Counted from the stretch's first letter, positions 24,533 through 33,602 are shown. The stretch is DNA of 37,339 nt from DATAEE01 sp036257535 (GCA_036257535.1 DATAFJ010000077.1:1-37339), one strand, 5' to 3'. Numbers and translations are program-made. The notes: generated from the letters alone by a model not told the origin.

Positions 24533-25111
24533 GTGTCACCGGATGTGCGGGTCGCCTTCGGCCCGTCGCGCGCATACGCGGAGCTCGTTCGTCACACCGA
24601 CAGCGGACGCCTGCTGGCGATACGCCGCCCAGCCCTCGTGGCGCTGGTTCTCGCGAGCTCGCTCGGCATCATGGCCACCGGCCGGCTGGACGCCAGCCTG
24701 GTGGCGAGCCTCGTCCTCTGCTGGAGTTTCGCACCGATTCTCCAGCTTCTCGCCGCGCGCCTGATCGTCCTGTCGACGCCGGGGCGGCCCGTCGGCGTCG
24801 CGCGTGCGCTCGACCTGCTGTTCATGGGACATGTCCCCTGGTCGCTCTGGCTGATCGCGTTCGCGGCGATCGGTGCGGCGGGTTTGACGAGCGACGTCCC
24901 ACGCATCGTCGCGATGGCCAGCGCGCCATTCATCGCTGTCTGGACCGCGGCGATCATCCGCGCGTTCTGTCTTGAGGTTCTGAGGACGTCGAACCGCGGC
25001 GCCCTTGTCAGGACGCTGGCCCACCAGGCTCTCATCTGGACAGTGACTGGTGTCTATATCGCCGTGGCGATCGCGGCCTGGCCACGGCTAATTGCGATCG
25101 CTGCGCGATGA
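24533..25111 (+). CDS. Multi-TM membrane protein (Yip1-like), unknown function
   Basis: 192 residues from GTG 24533. About five transmembrane helices: RPALVALVLASSLGIMA, SLVASLVLCWSFAPILQLLA, HVPWSLWLIAFAAIGAAGL, APFIAVWTAAIIRAFCLEVL and ALIWTVTGVYIAVAIAAWP. The layout resembles small Yip1/RDD-like integral proteins, but there are no defining motifs. It starts 16 bp after the HtrA stop, and its TGA overlaps the ATG of the PHP gene (ATGA), so it belongs to that operon. Confidence 0.7.
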   Translation: MSPDVRVAFGPSRAYAELVRHTDSGRLLAIRRPALVALVLASSLGIMATGRLDASLVASLVLCWSFAPILQLLAARLIVLSTPGRPVGVARALDLLFMGHVPWSLWLIAFAAIGAAGLTSDVPRIVAMASAPFIAVWTAAIIRAFCLEVLRTSNRGALVRTLAHQALIWTVTGVYIAVAIAAWPRLIAIAAR

Positions 25112-25995
25112 TCACGCCGCGCCGACTTGGGCCAGGTCTTCTCCTCATGGGTATGGTCGTCGGGACGATTGGAGGCAAGAGCGCCGGACGCACCGCGCCG
25201 GAGGTGGACGGTTATCGGATCTTCGCCGCCGATTTTCATGTGCACGGCTTCTTCGGAGACGGAGCGCTGCCGCCGTGGGAAATCCGTCGCGAGGCGGCGC
25301 GCCGCGGTCTCGACGTCGTCGCGATCACAAACCACAATCAGACGTTCGCGGCGCGCCTCGGCGCGTGGCTCGGGAGACGATTCGATGGACCTCTTGTGCT
25401 GGTCGCCGAAGAGCTCACGACGCCGGGGTTCCACATCGCGGCCGTCGGCATCCGGTACCCGATCGCGTGGCGGCTGCCGGCGCGGGGCGCCATTGACGCC
25501 ATTCACGAGCAGGGCGGTATCGCCATCGCGGCGCATCCGAACGCGTCATATCCTCGATTGTTCGATCGCTCGGCGCTCGAACGGCTCGATGGCGTCGAAG
25601 TGGAATGGCCCGAGCCCGAGGATCGTGGCGGGCGCGAGATGCACGACTTCTACGAGCTCGCGAGGAAGGCCCGGCCGCACATCTCGCCGGTCGGCTCCTC
25701 GGACTTCCACTTCGCGTCGCCGGTCGGGAGCGCCCGGACGTACGTGTTCGCGACGGCGCTCACGGAGGCAGCGATTCTCGACGCGCTTCGGTCGGGCCGC
25801 ACCGTCGCCCACGACGCCCACGGGAACACGATTGGAGACCCGCGGCTTGTCGCCCTCGTCGAGCGGCACATACGCTCTGAGCGCGACCGGAGCGGCTCGC
25901 GCCTCGTTCGATGGCTTGGCGTCTCCTGCGCGTGGACGGGCCTGCTGCTGCTGACGCTCTTCGTTCCGTTTGGGACGGCGGCGCGCCGCGACTGA
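25108..25995 (+). CDS. PHP-domain metal-dependent phosphoesterase, membrane-anchored
   Basis: 295 residues. Metal-binding PHP motifs are in order: AADFHVHGFFGDG, DVVAITNHNQT, LVAEELTTPGFHI, IAAHPNASY and PVGSSDFHFAS. The PHP fold hydrolyses phosphoesters in histidinol phosphatase and polymerase-associated members. An N-terminal hydrophobic stretch (LGPGLLLMGMVVGTIGG) and a C-terminal TM helix (WLGVSCAWTGLLLLTLFVPF) suggest the catalytic domain is held at, and possibly outside, the inner membrane. The start overlaps the previous stop (ATGA). Substrate unknown. Confidence 0.87.
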   Translation: MITPRRLGPGLLLMGMVVGTIGGKSAGRTAPEVDGYRIFAADFHVHGFFGDGALPPWEIRREAARRGLDVVAITNHNQTFAARLGAWLGRRFDGPLVLVAEELTTPGFHIAAVGIRYPIAWRLPARGAIDAIHEQGGIAIAAHPNASYPRLFDRSALERLDGVEVEWPEPEDRGGREMHDFYELARKARPHISPVGSSDFHFASPVGSARTYVFATALTEAAILDALRSGRTVAHDAHGNTIGDPRLVALVERHIRSERDRSGSRLVRWLGVSCAWTGLLLLTLFVPFGTAARRD

Positions 25996-26002
25996 CGATA
26001 GA

Positions 26003-26329
26003 ATGGCGCGCATGCCTCCCCATCCCCATACGGACCTCGCGGCGCTCGACGCCGAACGCTGGCGGATGGCGCTGTCGCTGACGGCCGCCGCGATGATCGT
26101 GTATTTCGGCTTCATCCTCCTCGTCGCGTTCGGCAAACCGTTTCTCGCCCGGATCATCGTCCCGGGCCTGAGCGTCGGCATCGCCATGGGGACGCTCGTC
26201 ATCGTTTCGTCCTGGTTCCTGATCTGGGTCTATGTGCGCTGGGCGAACGGCCACTACGACGAGGCCGTCAGCCGCCTGCGCCAAGGGGCTGACGGCCGTA
26301 GTCTTGGCGAAGGCGGACCGTCCGCGTGA
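26003..26329 (+). CDS. DUF485 family membrane protein (YjcH-like)
   Basis: 108 residues from ATG 26003 (ATG 26012 also possible). Two TM helices: TAAAMIVYFGFILLVAFGKP and PGLSVGIAMGTLVIVSSWFL, then YVRWANGHYDEAVSRLR, the usual DUF485 ending. In many bacteria this small protein is encoded just before the acetate symporter ActP (yjcH-actP). Here the last base triplet overlaps the GTG of the symporter gene (GTGA), so translation is coupled. Its exact role is unknown. Confidence 0.88.
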   Translation: MARMPPHPHTDLAALDAERWRMALSLTAAAMIVYFGFILLVAFGKPFLARIIVPGLSVGIAMGTLVIVSSWFLIWVYVRWANGHYDEAVSRLRQGADGRSLGEGGPSA

Positions 26330-27855
26330 CGCCGACCGGGCTGGGCGAGCCCAATCTCGTCGCCGTCGGTTTCTTCTTCGCGTTCATCTCCGTCACGCTG
26401 GGAATCACGTGGTGGGCCGCGCGGCGGACGCACAGCACGGAGCACTTTTACGCAGCCGGCCGCAGCATCAGCGGGTTCCAGAACGGCCTCGCGCTCGCCG
26501 GCGACTACATGAGCGCCGCGAGCTTCCTCGGCATCGCGGGTCTCGTCGCCCTCTCGGGGTTCGACGGGCTGATCTATTCGATCGGCTTCCTGGTCGGCTG
26601 GCCGATCGTGATGTTTCTCATCGCCGAACCGCTTCGTAACCTCGGCCGCTATACCTTCGCCGACGTCGTCGCGTTCCGCCTGCGCCAGACGCCGGTGCGC
26701 ATCGCGGCCGCGATCGCGTCACTGGCGGTCGTCGCGTTCTATCTCATCGCGCAGATGGTCGGCGCCGGCAATCTGATCCGCCTGCTGTTCGGCCTGCCGT
26801 ACGAAGTCGCGGTGACGGGCGTCGGCGTGGTGATGCTCGCGTACGTCCTCTTCGGCGGGATGATCGCAACGACGTGGGTACAGATCGTCAAGGCCGTGCT
26901 GCTGATGGCGGGAGCATTCCTGCTCGCGTTACTGGTCCTGGCGAAGTTCTCGTTCAACCCTCTCGCGCTCTTCCAGGAGGCGGCGCGGCAGTACGGACCC
27001 TCCGTGCTCGCTCCGGGGCGGCTCGTCACCGATCCATTCGATGCGATCTCGCTCGGCCTTGCGCTGATGTTCGGGACGGCGGGACTGCCGCACATCCTGA
27101 TGCGTTTCTACACCGTCCCGGACGCGAAGACGGCGCGCACGTCGGTGTCATGGGCAACGGGGTGCATCGGTCTGTTCTATCTGCTGACGTTCATCCTCGG
27201 CTTCGGCGCGATGGTCCTCGTCGGCCAGCCAGTGATCCGCGGGGTCGACGCGGGCGGAAACATGGCGGCGCCGCTCCTGGCTGAAACCGTCGGCGGCACG
27301 GCGTTCCTCGGCTTCATCGCTGCCGTCGCGTTCGCCACGATTCTCGCGGTTGTCGCCGGCCTGACGCTCGCCGGCGCCGCAGCGCTGTCGCATGACCTCT
27401 GGGTCAACGTCGTGCGCGTTGGACGCGCTTCCGAGAAGGAGCAGCTGCGCGTGGCTCGAACGGCGACCGTTCTTCTCGGGCTGCTGTCGATCGTGCTCGG
27501 AATCGCGTTCAAGGGGCAGAACGTGGCTTACATGGTGGGACTGGCCTTCGCCATCGCCGCGAGCGCCAACTTTCCCGCCCTCGTACTCTCGGTTTTCTGG
27601 CGGCACCTGACGACCACCGGCGCGTGGGCGAGCATGGTTGCAGGCACCCTCGTCAGCCTGGTGCTGATTTACTTCTCGCCGGCCGTTCAGATCGACATCC
27701 TCGGACACGCATCCGCGCCGTTTCCGCTGAAGAATCCGGGCCTCATCAGCATGCCGGTCGCGGCGCTGACGGCGCTCGTCGTGTCGCTCGCCGCGCCCGA
27801 GCCCGAAGCTCACGCCAGGTTTGTGGAGGTCGAGCGCCGCGTGCACTTCGGGTAA
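26326..27855 (+). CDS. actP: Sodium:solute symporter, ActP-like (acetate/short monocarboxylate)
   Basis: 509 residues from GTG 26326. It has about 13 TM helices and the SSS family signatures: ITWWAARRTHSTEHFYAAGR, SGFQNGLALAGDYMSAASFL, GLIYSIGFLVGWPIVMFLIA, GTAGLPHILMRFYTVPDAKT and AFATILAVVAGLTLAGAAAL. The combination with a DUF485 gene directly upstream points to the ActP branch, which imports acetate or other short carboxylates with a cation in the inner membrane. No acs gene is adjacent. The E. coli protein is about 550 residues, so this one is slightly short. Exact substrate is inferred from the family and neighbour. Confidence 0.92.
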   Translation: MTPTGLGEPNLVAVGFFFAFISVTLGITWWAARRTHSTEHFYAAGRSISGFQNGLALAGDYMSAASFLGIAGLVALSGFDGLIYSIGFLVGWPIVMFLIAEPLRNLGRYTFADVVAFRLRQTPVRIAAAIASLAVVAFYLIAQMVGAGNLIRLLFGLPYEVAVTGVGVVMLAYVLFGGMIATTWVQIVKAVLLMAGAFLLALLVLAKFSFNPLALFQEAARQYGPSVLAPGRLVTDPFDAISLGLALMFGTAGLPHILMRFYTVPDAKTARTSVSWATGCIGLFYLLTFILGFGAMVLVGQPVIRGVDAGGNMAAPLLAETVGGTAFLGFIAAVAFATILAVVAGLTLAGAAALSHDLWVNVVRVGRASEKEQLRVARTATVLLGLLSIVLGIAFKGQNVAYMVGLAFAIAASANFPALVLSVFWRHLTTTGAWASMVAGTLVSLVLIYFSPAVQIDILGHASAPFPLKNPGLISMPVAALTALVVSLAAPEPEAHARFVEVERRVHFG

Positions 27856-27881
27856 CCCAGTGGGTTCTCGGCAGCCGGGGG

Positions 27882-28997
27882 CTAGCCGGCCGCGAGCACG
27901 ACGAGCGTCGCGTCGTCCTGGAACCGGCCGCCGGTAAACGTCGACACGGCATCGACGATGCGGGAGGTCAGCGCAGGAGCGCTGCATGCGCGCTCGGCGA
28001 CGATCTCCTCGACCAGCTGCTCCTCGCCAAACTCTTCGTCGTCTGCGTTGCGCGCTTCGGTGATGCCGTCGGTATAGAGCACGAGGCGATCGCCCGCGGC
28101 GAGATCGACCACGCCGCGGCCGAACGACGCCCCTGGAATAGCGCCAAGCACGGGACCGCCGATCGCGAGCCGTTCGACCGTGCCGTCGCGACGGGCGAGT
28201 ACGCCCGGATAGTGCCCCGCATTCGTGTACGACAGAATCCCGATCGTCGGGTCGAGCAGGCAGCAGAAGAAGCTGATAAAGCGTCCCTCGGCGATTTGAG
28301 AACCGAGGATCCGGTTGAGCCGGGCGCAGAGTTCGTCGGTCGGCAGCACGTCGTTCACGAACGCGCGCACGGCGGTTTGAAGGCCCGACATCAGGAGCGC
28401 CGCGGGCACTCCCTTTCCGACCACGTCGGCGATGGTGATCGCCATGCGCGAGCCGCCGAGCGGAATCGCGTCGTAGCAGTCGCCGCCGACGCGGCCGGCC
28501 GGCTGCCAGCTCGCCGCGAGCTCGAAGCCGTCGATGTGCGGCAGCGCCGTCGGCATCAGCTGGCGCTGAATCCGGCGTGCCTCCTCGAGCTCCCGGGTGC
28601 TCGTGCGCGACCGCTCGACTTCCGCCGACAGTCTCGCCACGAGCTGCGCATCGTCCCACGGCTTCTGAACGAAGTCGCGGACGCCGTAGCGCATCGCCTC
28701 AATGGCGACGTCGAGCGAGCCCCAGCCGGTCATGACGAAGATCGGCAGCGAGCCGTTCGCCGAGCGAATTCGCGAGAGCAGCTCGAGCCCCTCCCGGCCG
28801 GACGTCGTGCAGCTGCTGTAGTTGAGATCCATGAGCAGCAGGTCGAACGCGCCGCGCTCGATGGCCGCCAGGACCGCCTCGGGCGAGGAGACGGCCTCCA
28901 TCTGAAATCCGTTCGACTTGAGGAGGAGGCGCAGGGCCTCGACCAGGTCGGGCTGATCGTCGGCGACGAGGATTCTCGGAGCCACGGCGGTCGTCAT
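27882..28997 (-). CDS. Response regulator with PP2C-type (SpoIIE/RsbU) phosphatase output
   Basis: 371 residues from ATG 28997 (the frame is open further upstream but MTTAVAPRILVADD is the natural receiver start). Receiver domain 7-125: acidic pair Asp13/Asp14, phosphoacceptor Asp57 (LLLMDLN), Thr90 (FVMTGWG) and Lys112 (FVQKPWDD). A linker helix with ARRIQRQLMPTALP leads to the PP2C domain with metal-binding motifs AGRVGGDCYDAIPL, IADVVGKGVPAALLMSGLQT, LSYTNAGHYPG, LVLYTDGITEARN and DDATLVVLA. Such RsbU/RsbP-type enzymes dephosphorylate anti-sigma antagonists in partner-switching pathways. No sensor kinase or anti-sigma gene is adjacent. Cytoplasmic. Confidence 0.94.
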   Translation of the reverse strand: MTTAVAPRILVADDQPDLVEALRLLLKSNGFQMEAVSSPEAVLAAIERGAFDLLLMDLNYSSCTTSGREGLELLSRIRSANGSLPIFVMTGWGSLDVAIEAMRYGVRDFVQKPWDDAQLVARLSAEVERSRTSTRELEEARRIQRQLMPTALPHIDGFELAASWQPAGRVGGDCYDAIPLGGSRMAITIADVVGKGVPAALLMSGLQTAVRAFVNDVLPTDELCARLNRILGSQIAEGRFISFFCCLLDPTIGILSYTNAGHYPGVLARRDGTVERLAIGGPVLGAIPGASFGRGVVDLAAGDRLVLYTDGITEARNADDEEFGEEQLVEEIVAERACSAPALTSRIVDAVSTFTGGRFQDDATLVVLAAG

Positions 28998-29166
28998 TGC
29001 GCTCAAGCACACCGCAAACGGTCTGCCACGACGGAACATACAGATTCCAAAGGAGATCGCCATCTACGACGCGTGAGGGGCGAGCGATTCCGGTCACTCA
29101 CCGCCCGCTTTCGCACAGCATCGATGAGCCGGTTTCGCTGGCCTGCGGATTGCTCGAGCCGGCTTC
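28998..29166. promoter_or_regulatory. Divergent intergenic region
   Basis: 169 bp between the receiver-PP2C gene (minus) and the predicted kinase (plus). It should carry both promoters; I see no sure boxes or repeats. Confidence 0.3.
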
Positions 29167-30276
29167 GTGCGCTGGGCAGTGGGTATCGTGGTGCTCCTTC
29201 TGGCTGCCGCGGGGCTCGTGGTGTTTGGGCACCGGGATGCAGGCGAGTCGTCCTCCGCTGTCAGAGTGCGCGACGACGCGCTGCGCCGCGCGCGGGTGAC
29301 GCACGCCGCCCCGCAGCGCAATTCGCTTGATCTGGGCCGGAACCCGGCGGACCTCTCGACGTTCGGCTCTGACGATCTCGTCGAGTGCCGCTATCAGCCG
29401 TACGAAGCAACCGGCACCACGCCGAAGTTCGCCTGCACTCTCACGGGCGGCGACGTCGTCAAGGTCAAGTACGGACGCAATCCCGAAATTGCCGCGGAAG
29501 TGGCGGCGACGCGCCTGCTCGAGGCGCTCGGGTTCGGTGCCGACCGGATGTACCTGATTCGGCGCGTGCGCTGCTATGGATGTCCGTCGGATCCCTTTCG
29601 GATTCAGCAGGCGGCGGACCTCGTGAAAGGTCAGAAGCTGCTGAACAAGGCGATCGATTTCTCGACGTGGTCCGACTTCGAATGGGCAGCGATCGAGCGC
29701 GGGGGAAACGAGCCGGCGATTACCGCGCCAGGCACCGAAGGGTGGGCGTGGTGGGAGCTCGAACGAGTCGACGCGCGGCATGGCGGTGCGTCGCGAGCCG
29801 AGCTCGATGCGCTTCGGCTGACGGCCATGTTCCTTGCGCACTGGGACAACAAGTCGGAGAACCAGCGCCTGGTCTGCCTTTCGGGCGAGCCCGCCGGAGA
29901 ATCGTGCCGAAAGCCCTTCGCCCTCATCCACGATCTCGGCGCGACGTTCGGCCCTCACAAAGCGGACCTCGCCGGCTGGCGGTCGACACGAATCTGGTCC
30001 GACTCGGCGGCCTGCGCGACGAGCATGAAGGCGCTCCCCCACCGCGGCGCGACCTACGGCGACGTGTCGATCTCGGAAGCGGGGCGACGCCTGCTCGCGT
30101 CTCGCTTGTCACGCCTCAACGAGGCGGATGTGCGGAGGCTCGTGGTGAGTTCGCGGCTTTCCGCGTTCGACGGCAGTGAGGCCACCGAAGAGGAAGTCCA
30201 GGGCTGGATCGACGCGTTCATGGGCAAGGTTCGTGAGATTGCAGATCACGGTCCGTGCCCGCCTGCCGGAAGCTAG
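29167..30276 (+). CDS. Membrane-anchored protein with predicted atypical protein-kinase-like fold (HipA/FAM20-like)
   Basis: 369 residues from GTG 29167. One N-terminal TM helix (MRWAVGIVVLLLAAAGLVVF) and then an extracytoplasmic domain. Features in order that match a kinase-like fold: Lys99/Lys101 in GGDVVKVKYG (ATP-anchoring strand), Glu111 in NPEIAAEVAATRLLEALGFG (helix C), the loop FLAHWDNKSENQRL with Asp227 and Asn232 five residues apart as in HxDxxxxN, and IHDLGATFG with Asp256 in the place of DFG. The VKVKYGRNPEIAAEVAA and D-x4-N...HDLG arrangement resembles HipA, FAM20 and PI-kinase-like proteins. Several Cys (VECRY, FACTL, RCYGCP, RLVC, ESCRK) suit disulfides outside the cytoplasm. 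I do not recognise an exact family; the kinase fold is inference from motif order and spacing. It shares its stop with the convergent gene (CTAG). Confidence 0.6.
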   Translation: MRWAVGIVVLLLAAAGLVVFGHRDAGESSSAVRVRDDALRRARVTHAAPQRNSLDLGRNPADLSTFGSDDLVECRYQPYEATGTTPKFACTLTGGDVVKVKYGRNPEIAAEVAATRLLEALGFGADRMYLIRRVRCYGCPSDPFRIQQAADLVKGQKLLNKAIDFSTWSDFEWAAIERGGNEPAITAPGTEGWAWWELERVDARHGGASRAELDALRLTAMFLAHWDNKSENQRLVCLSGEPAGESCRKPFALIHDLGATFGPHKADLAGWRSTRIWSDSAACATSMKALPHRGATYGDVSISEAGRRLLASRLSRLNEADVRRLVVSSRLSAFDGSEATEEEVQGWIDAFMGKVREIADHGPCPPAGS

Positions 30277-31259
30277 CGGACCGTCGGCCCTGCCCGGTCG
30301 CGATGGATCACGCTGGCGTCGATCGTCTCACCCGTCCGGGTAATCGCCTGGAAGTACAGCTCGTCGCCGGCGATCTCGATCAGCAGAAAGTGATTGTCGC
30401 GGTCGAACCCGACGGCGCGGCGGCCCCCGCCGGCGGCCGGACTGATGTCGCCGGGCCGCAGCGACCCGCCCGCCCCGCTGACAAAGTACGTGACGCCGTG
30501 CTGCGGGAGCGTACGCTCATAAAAGTGCTCGTGGCCCGAGAACGCGACGTCGAGGCCATGGCGCACGAAGATGGGCTCCAGGCGCCGCCTGAGACCGGCA
30601 GCGCTCGATTGATAGCGCCCCGACGTGTAGATCGGATGGTGGAAGAGCGCGATTTTCCAGTCGGCATCCGAGGCGGCGAGCTCGCGGTCGAGCCATCGGA
30701 GCTGCGAGTAATCGAGACGCACAGTATCGAGGACGAAGAAACGTGCGTGTCGGGTGCCCACGAGCCCCAGGCGCTTCTCGAACGTGTAGTACCTGTTTCC
30801 ATTCATGTTCAGCGGTTCGTACCGGACCTGGTTCTGCGCGTCGTGATTGCCGAGCGCCCCGTAGAACTTCACGCCGGCCTCGAGGAGCGGCTTGTATGGC
30901 AGCTCGAACTTGAGGCGATAGTCTTCCGACGTGCCGCCGTCGTACACGTTGTCGCCGGCCATCAACACGAAATCGTATGGAAAGATCTCCCGCCAGCCTT
31001 CCATCTGCGCCGCGACGTCGTACTGCGGCCGGCTGCCGCGCCCTGCATCGCCGATCACGGCAAAGTTCAGGGAGCCAGCCTTGCGGGGCATTCGAGCCAG
31101 GCCCTCGTCGACGACCGGGACCGGCGACCGGCTGGGAGCGCGCGCCGCGATGGACCCCGGCGCCCCGGACGCCGGTGTCTCGCGGCACCCAGTCGTAAAC
31201 AGAACACCGCAGCCAATCGTAAACAGGGCAACGCTCGCCAGGCTCCGGAGGGTACACAT
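30273..31259 (-). CDS. Metallophosphoesterase (purple-acid-phosphatase-like) lipoprotein
   Basis: 328 residues from ATG 31259 (the longer open frame upstream overlaps the next gene's promoter). The signal region MCTLRSLASVALFTIGCGVL and then FTTGC ends in a lipobox, predicting a lipoprotein. The calcineurin-like dinuclear metal motifs are all present: VIGDAGRG, MAGDNVYDGG, ALGNHDAQN, LFHHPIYTSG and FSGHEHFYERT. This family hydrolyses phosphomonoesters or diesters, here probably in the periplasm. The order GD-GDN-GNHD-HHP-GHEH and SGAGG ending is that of purple-acid-phosphatase-like enzymes, but the metal-ligand Tyr of plant PAPs is not obvious. Its TAG and the TAG of the kinase-like gene overlap in one CTAG. 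Confidence 0.92.
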   Translation of the reverse strand: MCTLRSLASVALFTIGCGVLFTTGCRETPASGAPGSIAARAPSRSPVPVVDEGLARMPRKAGSLNFAVIGDAGRGSRPQYDVAAQMEGWREIFPYDFVLMAGDNVYDGGTSEDYRLKFELPYKPLLEAGVKFYGALGNHDAQNQVRYEPLNMNGNRYYTFEKRLGLVGTRHARFFVLDTVRLDYSQLRWLDRELAASDADWKIALFHHPIYTSGRYQSSAAGLRRRLEPIFVRHGLDVAFSGHEHFYERTLPQHGVTYFVSGAGGSLRPGDISPAAGGGRRAVGFDRDNHFLLIEIAGDELYFQAITRTGETIDASVIHRDRAGPTVR

Positions 31260-31357
31260 CCTCAGACAAGCGGTGCAATTGCCGTGCACAAGGCCCTGCC
31301 GCCGCAAGGCGAGCCCGGCCGTGGGCGGATAGAGTCGGACTATTTTTGCGGTTCCTG
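31260..31357. promoter_or_regulatory. Divergent intergenic region
   Basis: 98 bp between the phosphoesterase (minus) and the DUF5916 gene (plus). An AT-rich segment at about 31340-31347 is the only visible compositional feature. Confidence 0.3.
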
Positions 31358-33601
31358 ATGCCGTGGCGACACGCCATTTCCTTCGTGTTTGCGCTCTCTC
31401 TGCGCTGCCCCATGCTGGTCTTCGCCCAGGGCACCGAACCCGCAGAGGGGGCCGGCGCACGCCTGCGCCAGAGCAACGGCGAGCAAGCCCGCCAGGAGCG
31501 CGTGCGACTCCTCCGGCAGGAAACGTGGGAAATCACGGCGGCTCGCACCGACGCGCCGCCGACGGTCGACGGCAGGCTCGACGACGCGTCGTGGCAGCGG
31601 GCTGCGCCGATCACGAACTTCTACCAGCGCGAGCGCAACGAGGGGCTGGCGGCGAGCGAGCGCACCGAGGTCCGGATCCTCTACGACGATACGTACCTCT
31701 ACGTCGGCTTCTGGTGCTTCGACCGTTCCCCTGAGCTGGTCCAGGCGCGCGCGATCTTCCGCGACGAAGAAGGAACCGCCGACGATCTGGTGTCCGTCAT
31801 GATCGACGCCTATGACGGGCACCGTAGCGCGATTCAGTTCGTCACCAACGCGAACGGCCTGCTCGAGGACCTGCTCCAGACGGGCGAGGAAGAGGACACG
31901 CGCAATCCGGACTTCGACGTGGTCTGGCGGTCGGAGGGGCGCTTCACGGATACCGGCTACGAGGTCGAGATCGCGATTCCCTTCCGCTCGCTGCGCTTTT
32001 CGCCGCCAACCTCGGGAGAGGACGTCGTGTTCGGCATCGGCTTCAAGCGCAACATCCCGCGGAAGAACGAAGAGATGTACTGGCCGTTCGTTCCGAACGA
32101 CTCGAGCTGGTATCGGCCGGCGGAGCTCGGCCACCTGAGAGGCCTTCGCGACCTACAGCCCGGGCGCAACCTGCAGATCAGGCCGTACGTCCTCGGCGGC
32201 GCCAACCGGGACTTCACCGTCGACGACACCGACGGACGCCGCGAAGTGGGCGCCGACGCGAAATGGGGCGTGACGACGGGATTGACGGCGGATTTCACCG
32301 TCAACACCGACTTCGCACAGGAAGAAGTCGACATCCAGCAGATCAACTTCACGCGCTTCAACCTGTTCTTCCCCGAGAAGCGCCAGTTCTTTCTCGAAGG
32401 ACAGCAGGCATTCCAGTTCGGGCTGCCGGAAATTGCGGAGCTGGTGTTCACCCGGCGGATCGGACTGTCGCCGGACGGAGAGATCGTCCCGATCATCGCC
32501 GGCGCGCGGCTCTCCGGCCGTCAGGGCCGCACGACCATCGGCGCGATGAACATCCAGACCGACGATTTCGAAGCGCTGCCCTCGCAGAACTTCACCGTGA
32601 TGCGCGTGAAGCAGGACGTGCTCAACCGCTCGAGCGTCGGAGCGCTCTGCACCAACGTCCAGGGCGGCGGCGAGTTCAACCGCGTCGTCGCAGCCGACGT
32701 CAACCTGTTCTTCGAGCGTGTGTGGTTCGTCGAAGGCTGGGCGTCTCTGATGGACGAGACGGCGCGCCTGCCGGGGCGTCACGCCGGATACGGACGCCTG
32801 GAATACGATGCGGATCGCTTCGGCGCCGAGTACGAATACCTGGACATCGGCGAGGGGTTCCGGCCAGGCGTCGGATTCATCGAGCGGCCCAACAGCCGGT
32901 CGAGCGACCTGCGCGGGCGCTGGAGTCCGAGACCGGCGGCGGCGGCGGCGATACGGCGCTTCAACTTCTCCGGCTCGATTACCTACATTACCGATCAGCG
33001 GAACGCTCTCGAGACGAGGAACCGCGGCGGGGAGTTCGGCATCGAGTTCGAGTCGGGCGACTCCCTCGACTTCGAGGTAGAGAACAACCTCGAAGCCATA
33101 AAGGAGTCCTTCACGATTCAGGGCCGCGAGATCCCGCCCGGAACGTACCGTGCCAACAGCCTCGAGGTGAGCCTCGAGACTTTCGAGCGGCGGCAGACCA
33201 CGCTGAGCCTGCGCTTCGGGACCGGCGGCTTCTGGACGGGGAATCGCAGCGAGTTCGAAGTCGACGCGGCGTGGCGGATCAACACGAACGTCGGGCTGAC
33301 GGGCTCCTATGAAGCGAACTGGATCGAGTTAGGCGGCGACAGCTTCCGCACGCACCTCCTGTCGAGCCGGGTGCAGTTCGCGTTCAGTAACGAGATGGCG
33401 CTTCTGTCGCTGTTTCAGTACAACCACGCCGCGCGCCTTTTCTCCACGAACATCCGCTACGAATGGATCGTCCGTCCCGGCTCGGAGTTCTTCATCGTGT
33501 ACAACGAACTGGACACCGCTCCGGTGAGCGATCGATCGCTGGGCTTCTCGGCCCGCAACCGATCGCTGGTCGTGAAGTTGAATTATCTGTTTACCTTGTA
33601 A
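31358..33601 (+). CDS. DUF5916 outer-membrane protein with CBM9-like N-terminal domain
   Basis: 747 residues from ATG 31358 (TTG 31346 is a possible earlier start). Signal peptide MPWRHAISFVFALSLRCPML then VFAQ. Residues about 50-250 form a carbohydrate-binding family 9-like sandwich (APPTVDGRLDDASWQRAAPI, DDTYLYVGFWCFDRSP, TGYEVEIAIPFRSLRF). The rest is the DUF5916 domain, a large C-terminal beta-barrel: TVNTDFAQEEVDIQQINFTR, FNLFFPEKRQFFLEGQQAF, YDADRFGAEYEYLDIGEGFR, ending RNRSLVVKLNYLFTL with a terminal aromatic-rich strand. The FFPEKRQFFLEG motif is diagnostic of the family. Likely an outer-membrane protein; role unknown. Its TAA and the convergent LysE stop are separated by one base. 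Confidence 0.92.
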   Translation: MPWRHAISFVFALSLRCPMLVFAQGTEPAEGAGARLRQSNGEQARQERVRLLRQETWEITAARTDAPPTVDGRLDDASWQRAAPITNFYQRERNEGLAASERTEVRILYDDTYLYVGFWCFDRSPELVQARAIFRDEEGTADDLVSVMIDAYDGHRSAIQFVTNANGLLEDLLQTGEEEDTRNPDFDVVWRSEGRFTDTGYEVEIAIPFRSLRFSPPTSGEDVVFGIGFKRNIPRKNEEMYWPFVPNDSSWYRPAELGHLRGLRDLQPGRNLQIRPYVLGGANRDFTVDDTDGRREVGADAKWGVTTGLTADFTVNTDFAQEEVDIQQINFTRFNLFFPEKRQFFLEGQQAFQFGLPEIAELVFTRRIGLSPDGEIVPIIAGARLSGRQGRTTIGAMNIQTDDFEALPSQNFTVMRVKQDVLNRSSVGALCTNVQGGGEFNRVVAADVNLFFERVWFVEGWASLMDETARLPGRHAGYGRLEYDADRFGAEYEYLDIGEGFRPGVGFIERPNSRSSDLRGRWSPRPAAAAAIRRFNFSGSITYITDQRNALETRNRGGEFGIEFESGDSLDFEVENNLEAIKESFTIQGREIPPGTYRANSLEVSLETFERRQTTLSLRFGTGGFWTGNRSEFEVDAAWRINTNVGLTGSYEANWIELGGDSFRTHLLSSRVQFAFSNEMALLSLFQYNHAARLFSTNIRYEWIVRPGSEFFIVYNELDTAPVSDRSLGFSARNRSLVVKLNYLFTL

Positions 33602-33602
33602 C

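Noticed and set aside
27148..28659. A 503-codon minus-strand frame spanning the 3' ends of actP and the PP2C gene
   Set aside because: It is an out-of-frame shadow of the PP2C gene continuing antisense to actP; no sense is visible in its translation.
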